DNA from: Treponema sp.
GTDB taxonomy: Bacteria; Spirochaetota; Spirochaetia; Treponematales; Breznakiellaceae
Assembly: GCA_031277045.1 (NCBI GenBank)
Contig: JAISLX010000131.1
Span: 1 to 17,335, forward strand
Direction of reading: 5' to 3'
Length of the DNA stretch: 17,335 bases
Each line of letters begins with the position of its first letter. Position 1 is the stretch's first letter. The position numbers and the translations under genes were made by a program. Positions 13,774 through 17,335 of the stretch are shown one piece after another. The notes under the pieces were generated by a model. That model worked only from the letters and a program-made list of their open reading frames with translations, had not been told where the DNA came from and ran no database searches.

Positions 13774-15075
13774 CTATATTTTCCGGTTGTCGATGACCCG
13801 CCTGGCTTTGCCGATGGACCGCTCTATGGTTTTGGGTTCTACCAATTTTACCTTAACCCCAATCTGAAGCTTGCTTTTCATAACATTTTCGATTCGGTTC
13901 CGCAATTCTTCAAGGCCCCTGGTTTCGTCGCTGAAAAGTTCCCGCTTTACCTCCACCTGGAGTTCCACATCGTCCAAATGGCTTTCCCCCCGGTTCACTA
14001 CGATAAGGTACTGGGGTTCGGTTCCCTCAATTTCGATAAGGGCCTGCTCGATCTGGCTGGGGAACACGTTGACCCCCCGGATGATGAGCATGTCGTCGGT
14101 ACGGCCAAAAAGCCGGTGCATCCGCACGGTGGTTCTGCCGCAGGAGCAGGGCTCGCTCATCAGACAGGTGATGTCCCTGGTCCGGTAGCGGAGCAGCGGC
14201 GTGCCCTCTTTGGTCAGCGTGGTAAAGACCAGTTCGCCCTTTTCCCCGTGGGGCAGGACCTTTCCCGTTCCGGGATCGATGATTTCCGGGTAGAAAAGGT
14301 CTTCGTTGACGTGGAGGCCGTTCTGGGCTTCGCACTCAAAGGAAACGCCGGGGCCGATAATCTCCGTAAGGCCGTAGATGTCGTAGGCCTTCATGCCGTA
14401 GCGGCTTTCGATTTCCTTCCGCATATTTTCGCTCCAGGGTTCCGCCCCGAAACAGCCCTTGCGGATGGGGAGCTTGTGAAGGTCGATTCCGGCGTCCGCC
14501 GCTTCTTCCGCCATGTAGAGGGCGTAGGAGGGGGTACAGGTAAGGATGGTGGAGCCGAAGTCCTGCAGAACCATAAGCTGCCGGGCGGTATTGCCGCTGG
14601 ACATGGGCAGCACCTCCGCGCCGATGGTCAGGGCCCCGTAGTGGGCGCCCGGCCCGCCTGTAAAAAGGCCGTAGCCGTAACAGTTCTGCACGATGTCGTC
14701 CTTGGTGCAGCCGGCGGCCGCCATTGTCCGGGCCATAGCCTCCCGCCAGATGTTAATGTCCTTCATCGTGTACTCGTCCACCACGGGTTTGCCGGTGGTG
14801 CCGGAACTCATGTGGACCTCCACAATCCGGTCCTTGGGGCAGGCGAGAAGGCCGTGGGGGTAGTTAAGCCGCAGATCGTCCTTGGTAGTAAAGGGCAGAT
14901 GTTCAATGTCGTTAAGGCTGTGGATGTCCACGGGCTTTACCCCCAGGGCGTCCATCTTTTCCCGGTAAAAGGCCACGTTGGCGTAGAGCATTTCCACCAG
15001 GTTTTTAAGGTTGGCAAGCTGAAGTTTTTGCCGGACAGCCGTGTCCATACATTCGTATTCGGGATTGAAAATCAT
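13774..15075 (-). CDS. paaK: Phenylacetate-CoA ligase, copy 2
   Basis: 433 residues, family-typical. An adenylate-forming enzyme activating phenylacetate or another aryl acid to the CoA thioester with ATP. Landmarks: P-loop SSGTTGKP (90-97), [80 protein letters not shown] and the C-terminal [11 protein letters not shown] with the lysine used in adenylation. In gut anaerobes such enzymes sit in aromatic amino acid breakdown, often with indolepyruvate oxidoreductase, which is not in this window. It heads the ligase-ACT-glgA unit behind an extended -10 promoter and a structured leader. AAGGAAGG stands 7 nt before the ATG. Confidence 0.93.
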   Translation of the reverse strand: MIFNPEYECMDTAVRQKLQLANLKNLVEMLYANVAFYREKMDALGVKPVDIHSLNDIEHLPFTTKDDLRLNYPHGLLACPKDRIVEVHMSSGTTGKPVVDEYTMKDINIWREAMARTMAAAGCTKDDIVQNCYGYGLFTGGPGAHYGALTIGAEVLPMSSGNTARQLMVLQDFGSTILTCTPSYALYMAEEAADAGIDLHKLPIRKGCFGAEPWSENMRKEIESRYGMKAYDIYGLTEIIGPGVSFECEAQNGLHVNEDLFYPEIIDPGTGKVLPHGEKGELVFTTLTKEGTPLLRYRTRDITCLMSEPCSCGRTTVRMHRLFGRTDDMLIIRGVNVFPSQIEQALIEIEGTEPQYLIVVNRGESHLDDVELQVEVKRELFSDETRGLEELRNRIENVMKSKLQIGVKVKLVEPKTIERSIGKARRVIDNRKI

Positions 15076-15117
15076 GGCGCCTTCCTTTTTTCGCGTTGTT
15101 TGGATATACGGCAGACC

Positions 15118-15191
15118 CGGCGGTTTACCGCGCTTCGCGCATACGATCCCTAAAAACCGGCTGAAAGCGGACTTTTACCCGCAAACCGCCG
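15118..15191 (-). promoter_or_regulatory. Structured leader with terminator-like hairpin before paaK copy 2
   Basis: Read on the - strand: CGGCGGTTT (rc 15183-15191); then a stem CCGCT-TTC-AGCCGG with one bulged C followed by TTTTTA (rc 15151-15170); then GCGC-GAA-GCGC (rc 15130-15140); then AAACCGCCG (rc 15118-15126), which pairs perfectly with the first arm. The terminator-like stem may simply end the transcript of the upstream ligase gene. Because the promoter at 15207 precedes it, it may instead attenuate paaK. Confidence 0.5.
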
Positions 15192-15206
15192 CGTGTAACA
15201 GGCCCC

Positions 15207-15215
15207 AGTATACCA
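15207..15215 (-). promoter_or_regulatory. Extended -10 promoter for paaK copy 2
   Basis: On the - strand TGGTATACT is an extended -10 (TGn plus TATACT, 5 of 6 consensus). No good -35 stands 17 bp upstream, as is common for extended -10 promoters. Start would be near 15200, about 125 nt before the ATG and upstream of the terminator-like hairpin. Confidence 0.5.
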
Positions 15216-15249
15216 TAACACAGGGGCGTTAAAGCAGCCGGCGGGGAGT

Positions 15250-16563
15250 TTACAGGTCCCGGGGCCGGTTGTCGATAACCCGCATGGCCTTGCCCTCCGC
15301 CACGGGGAGGCTCCCCCCCTCGTGAAGCTCCACTCTGGGGTTGATCGTTATGGAAGCCTGGATAGTCGAGCGGATCCGGTCCCGCAGGGCGTTCAGGGGC
15401 CGGGTGTCGTCCATAAAGATGTTTTTCCCCACCTCTACCTTGACGGTAAGCCGGTCAAGCGCCCCCTCTTTTTCCACCACGATAAGGTAGTTGTTTCCCG
15501 CGTCTTTCACGGACATAACCGCTTCCTCAATCTGGCTGGGGAAGACGTTTACCCCGTTGATAATCAACATGTCGTCGGTACGGCCTGTGATCCGGCGGAG
15601 CCGCCGGTGGGTACGGCCGCAGGCGCAGGGTTCGGTATAGAAACCGGACAGGTCCCTGGTACGGTAACGCAGCAACGGTGTGGCCTCCCGGCACAGGCAG
15701 GTAAGGACCAGTTCCCCGGTCTGGCCGTCGGGGACCGGTTCCAGCGTATCGGGATCGATGACCTCCCCGATGTAGCGGTCCTCCCACAGGTGCATGCCGT
15801 TCTTGGCCTGGCACTCAAAGGCGACGCCGGGGCCGTTCATCTCCGAAAGGCCGTAGGAATTGTACACGTCAATCCCCAGCAATTCTTCGATCCTCAGGCG
15901 GGTGTCCTCCGAGTAGGGTTCCGCCCCGGCGAACGCCTTGCGGAGTTTTAGGCTTTCCCGGCGTACCCCTTCCTCCTTCATCCGGGCCTCCACGTGGAGC
16001 AGAAAACTGGGGGTGGCGTGGACCACGGTGGTGCCGAAGTCCTGCATCAGCCGGAACTGCCGCGTCGTATTGCCCGGCCCGGAGGGAATCACCAGCATCC
16101 CTACTTCCTCCCCCCCGGCGTGGAAGCCCAGGCCCCCGGTAAAGAGGCCGTAGGTTATCATATTCTGGAACACGTCGGCCTTGTTACAGCCCGTACCGTA
16201 GATGCAGCGGGCCACATTGTCGGTCCAGCGTTTTATATCGTCCCGGCTAAAATATATCGTCGTGGGGACCCCCGTGGTACCGCTGGAGGCGTGGAGCCGC
16301 ACCACCTCTTCCTTGGGAATGCTTAAAAAGCCGTAGGGAAAACCGTCGCGGAGGTCCTGTTTGGCGGTGTAGGGGATGCGCCGCAGGTCCGCCAGGCTTT
16401 TGATGTCGCCGGGGCTTGTAATTCCCGCCTTGCCCAGCCGTTCCCGGTAAAAACTCGTCCGCAGGGCCCAGCCCACGGCCTCCTTAAGCCTGGCAAGCTG
16501 CAGGGCCTCAAGGGCGGGGCGGGGCATTGTTTCCAGTTCCGGGTTCCAGTATTGATAATCCAT
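15250..16563 (-). CDS. paaK: Phenylacetate-CoA ligase, copy 1
   Basis: 437 residues. Same fold and motifs as copy 2 but clearly diverged: SSGTTGVP (93-100), [78 protein letters not shown] and the C-terminal GKAMRVIDNR. The ATG has GGAG about 11 nt upstream. The first position of the gene string on the - strand suggests its own promoter in 16564-16650, but I see no clear one. Two divergent ligases side by side point to different aryl or branched acids (for example phenyl-, hydroxyphenyl- or indoleacetate), or to one acting in biosynthesis and one in breakdown. Which is which cannot be read here. Confidence 0.92.
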   Translation of the reverse strand: MDYQYWNPELETMPRPALEALQLARLKEAVGWALRTSFYRERLGKAGITSPGDIKSLADLRRIPYTAKQDLRDGFPYGFLSIPKEEVVRLHASSGTTGVPTTIYFSRDDIKRWTDNVARCIYGTGCNKADVFQNMITYGLFTGGLGFHAGGEEVGMLVIPSGPGNTTRQFRLMQDFGTTVVHATPSFLLHVEARMKEEGVRRESLKLRKAFAGAEPYSEDTRLRIEELLGIDVYNSYGLSEMNGPGVAFECQAKNGMHLWEDRYIGEVIDPDTLEPVPDGQTGELVLTCLCREATPLLRYRTRDLSGFYTEPCACGRTHRRLRRITGRTDDMLIINGVNVFPSQIEEAVMSVKDAGNNYLIVVEKEGALDRLTVKVEVGKNIFMDDTRPLNALRDRIRSTIQASITINPRVELHEGGSLPVAEGKAMRVIDNRPRDL

Positions 16564-16650
16564 GCCGGTTTTCTCCGTAACATCATGGATACAGGAAGCG
16601 CCGCCCTTTGTAAAGGAAGCGGCGGCGACGGCGCTTTTAAGCGGCTACCG

Positions 16651-16690
16651 GCGGGCCTTTGCTTCGGCGGAAACCGGGGTTCCGGACAAC
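16651..16690. repeat. Dispersed hairpin repeat, copy 2
   Basis: Aligned by eye with 10106-10147, about four fifths of positions agree, including CCTTTG, CGGAAAC and the end CCGGACAAC. The stem CGGAAAC/GTT-CCG keeps most pairs with a bulge; the other hairpin survives partly through wobbles. It lies in the divergent gap between paaK copy 1 and the GH109-like gene. Confidence 0.5.
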
Positions 16691-16717
16691 GCTGTTATAG
16701 TAATGCGGCAGAAACGT

Positions 16718-16723
16718 TATAAT
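16718..16723 (+). promoter_or_regulatory. Possible -10 element of the GH109-like gene
   Basis: A perfect TATAAT ends 7 bp before the ATG at 16731, so transcription from it would start at or next to the start codon, giving a leaderless message. The -35 region (TTATAG at 16695) is poor. It may be coincidence. Confidence 0.3.
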
Positions 16724-16730
16724 GACAGGA

Positions 16731-17335
16731 ATGAAACCATTGATAAACATCGGCATCATCGGGCTTGGCGGCAGGGGCATGAGTTTGATGGAGGTCTGCA
16801 TCCTCCCCCGGCCGGAGGTAACGGTTACGGCGCTCTGCGATTCCTACGAGGACCGCCGGTTGGAGGCCGCCGCGAAAGTTGGAAAGGCCGCCGGCCGGCC
16901 CAAGCCCCTGGTCACCGGGGACTACCGGGAAGTTCTGGACATGAAGGGCCTGGACGCGGTCCTTATCGCGACGGGCTGGGCGCCCCATGTGGAAATAGCC
17001 TGCGCCGCCATGGAGGCCGGCGTTTACGCGGCGGTGGAGGTGGGGGGCGCCTATTCCGTTGACGATTGCTGGCGCCTTGTCCGCGCCCAGGAAGAAACCG
17101 GCGCCCAGTGCATGCTCATGGAAAACTGCTGCTTCGGCCGCTACGAGCTCATGGTCCTCAACATGGCCCGCCAGGGCCTGTTTGGTGAAATAGTCCACTG
17201 CCAGGGCGGTTACCGCCACGACCTAAGAGCGGAAATAACGGGCGGCTGGGAAAACCGCCATTACCGCAAGGACAACTACCTGCTGCGGAACTGCGAAAAC
17301 TACCCCACCCACGAACTGGGCCCCATCGCCGAAGT
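16731..17335 (+). CDS. Gfo/Idh/MocA-family protein, GH109-like, 3' end missing
   Basis: 201 codons visible, running off the window. The N-terminal INIGIIGLGGRGMSLME is a Rossmann NAD-binding loop. VLIATGWAPHVEIACAAMEAGVYAAVEV is the typical second part of the domain (usually ending EKP, here EVGG). Then MENCCFGRYELMVLNMARQG, FGEIVHCQGGYRHDLR, NRHYRKDNYLLRN and NYPTHELGPIAEV follow, a series I associate with glycoside hydrolase family 109 (alpha-N-acetylgalactosaminidase). Those enzymes cleave by an NAD-dependent oxidation-elimination mechanism. The start at 16731 is chosen because the fold begins there; an in-frame ATG lies at 16722. No signal peptide is visible, so a cytoplasmic role, for instance on imported glycosides, is likelier. 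Substrate not certain. Confidence 0.82.
   Translation, partial: MKPLINIGIIGLGGRGMSLMEVCILPRPEVTVTALCDSYEDRRLEAAAKVGKAAGRPKPLVTGDYREVLDMKGLDAVLIATGWAPHVEIACAAMEAGVYAAVEVGGAYSVDDCWRLVRAQEETGAQCMLMENCCFGRYELMVLNMARQGLFGEIVHCQGGYRHDLRAEITGGWENRHYRKDNYLLRNCENYPTHELGPIAE

Noticed and set aside
13240..15153. A 637-codon open frame on the + strand
   Set aside because: It is the complement of the ligase, ACT and glgA coding strand in a GC-rich region. Its protein is Gly/His/Val-rich with no recognisable domain, while the opposite strand carries full family motifs.

Overview
The window is about 17.3 kb of gene-dense, GC-rich bacterial DNA. I read it as a chromosome segment of a gut-type anaerobic spirochete, most likely the Treponema/Breznakiella group of termite guts. 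The grounds are a nitrogenase-family operon in an apparent fermentative anaerobe, phenylacetate-CoA ligase genes paired with an ACT protein, small outer-membrane barrels ending in Tyr-Arg-Phe, and a 214-residue protein resembling an unassigned family I associate with those genomes. This is recall and inference; there is no rRNA or other marker gene in the window.

Region 1 (1-6400, + strand) is the most interesting part. The genes run in the order cysteine synthase (5' end missing), NifB-like radical SAM protein, NifK-like, NifD-like, NifH-like and a small iron-sulfur flavoprotein. Gaps are 1 to 108 nt, and most genes have good ribosome binding sites. Both large subunits keep three P-cluster-type cysteines. 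The NifD-like subunit keeps the cofactor cysteine but has lost the residues equivalent to the cofactor histidine and to Gln191 and His195 of nitrogenase. No nifE, nifN or nifV is present here. The set therefore looks like a nitrogenase-like reductase with a NifB-derived cluster rather than an N2-fixing nitrogenase. The neighbouring cysK suggests sulfur chemistry, as in methylthio-alkane reductase, but the B-K-D-H order differs from the marBHDK order I recall.

Region 2 (6400-10215) holds a 214-residue hypothetical gene and two tandem copies of one module. Each copy has an XRE regulator on the - strand, a divergent gene for a beta-barrel outer-membrane protein, a 5' leader with three conserved hairpins, and a 21-bp repeat array beside the regulator gene. 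The first array is well preserved and the second is decayed. One intergenic region has a palindrome and direct repeat suited to be an operator; the other has a clear sigma-70-type promoter.

Region 3 (10215-16563, - strand) contains an FGGY sugar kinase, glycogen synthase glgA, a double-ACT protein and two paralogous phenylacetate-CoA ligases. The second ligase gene, the ACT gene and glgA form a tight unit, preceded by an extended -10 promoter and a leader containing a terminator-like hairpin.

Region 4 (16564-17335, + strand) carries a second copy of a dispersed hairpin repeat and the start of a GH109-like Gfo/Idh/MocA protein that runs off the window. I saw no tRNA, rRNA, CRISPR array, transposase or phage gene.
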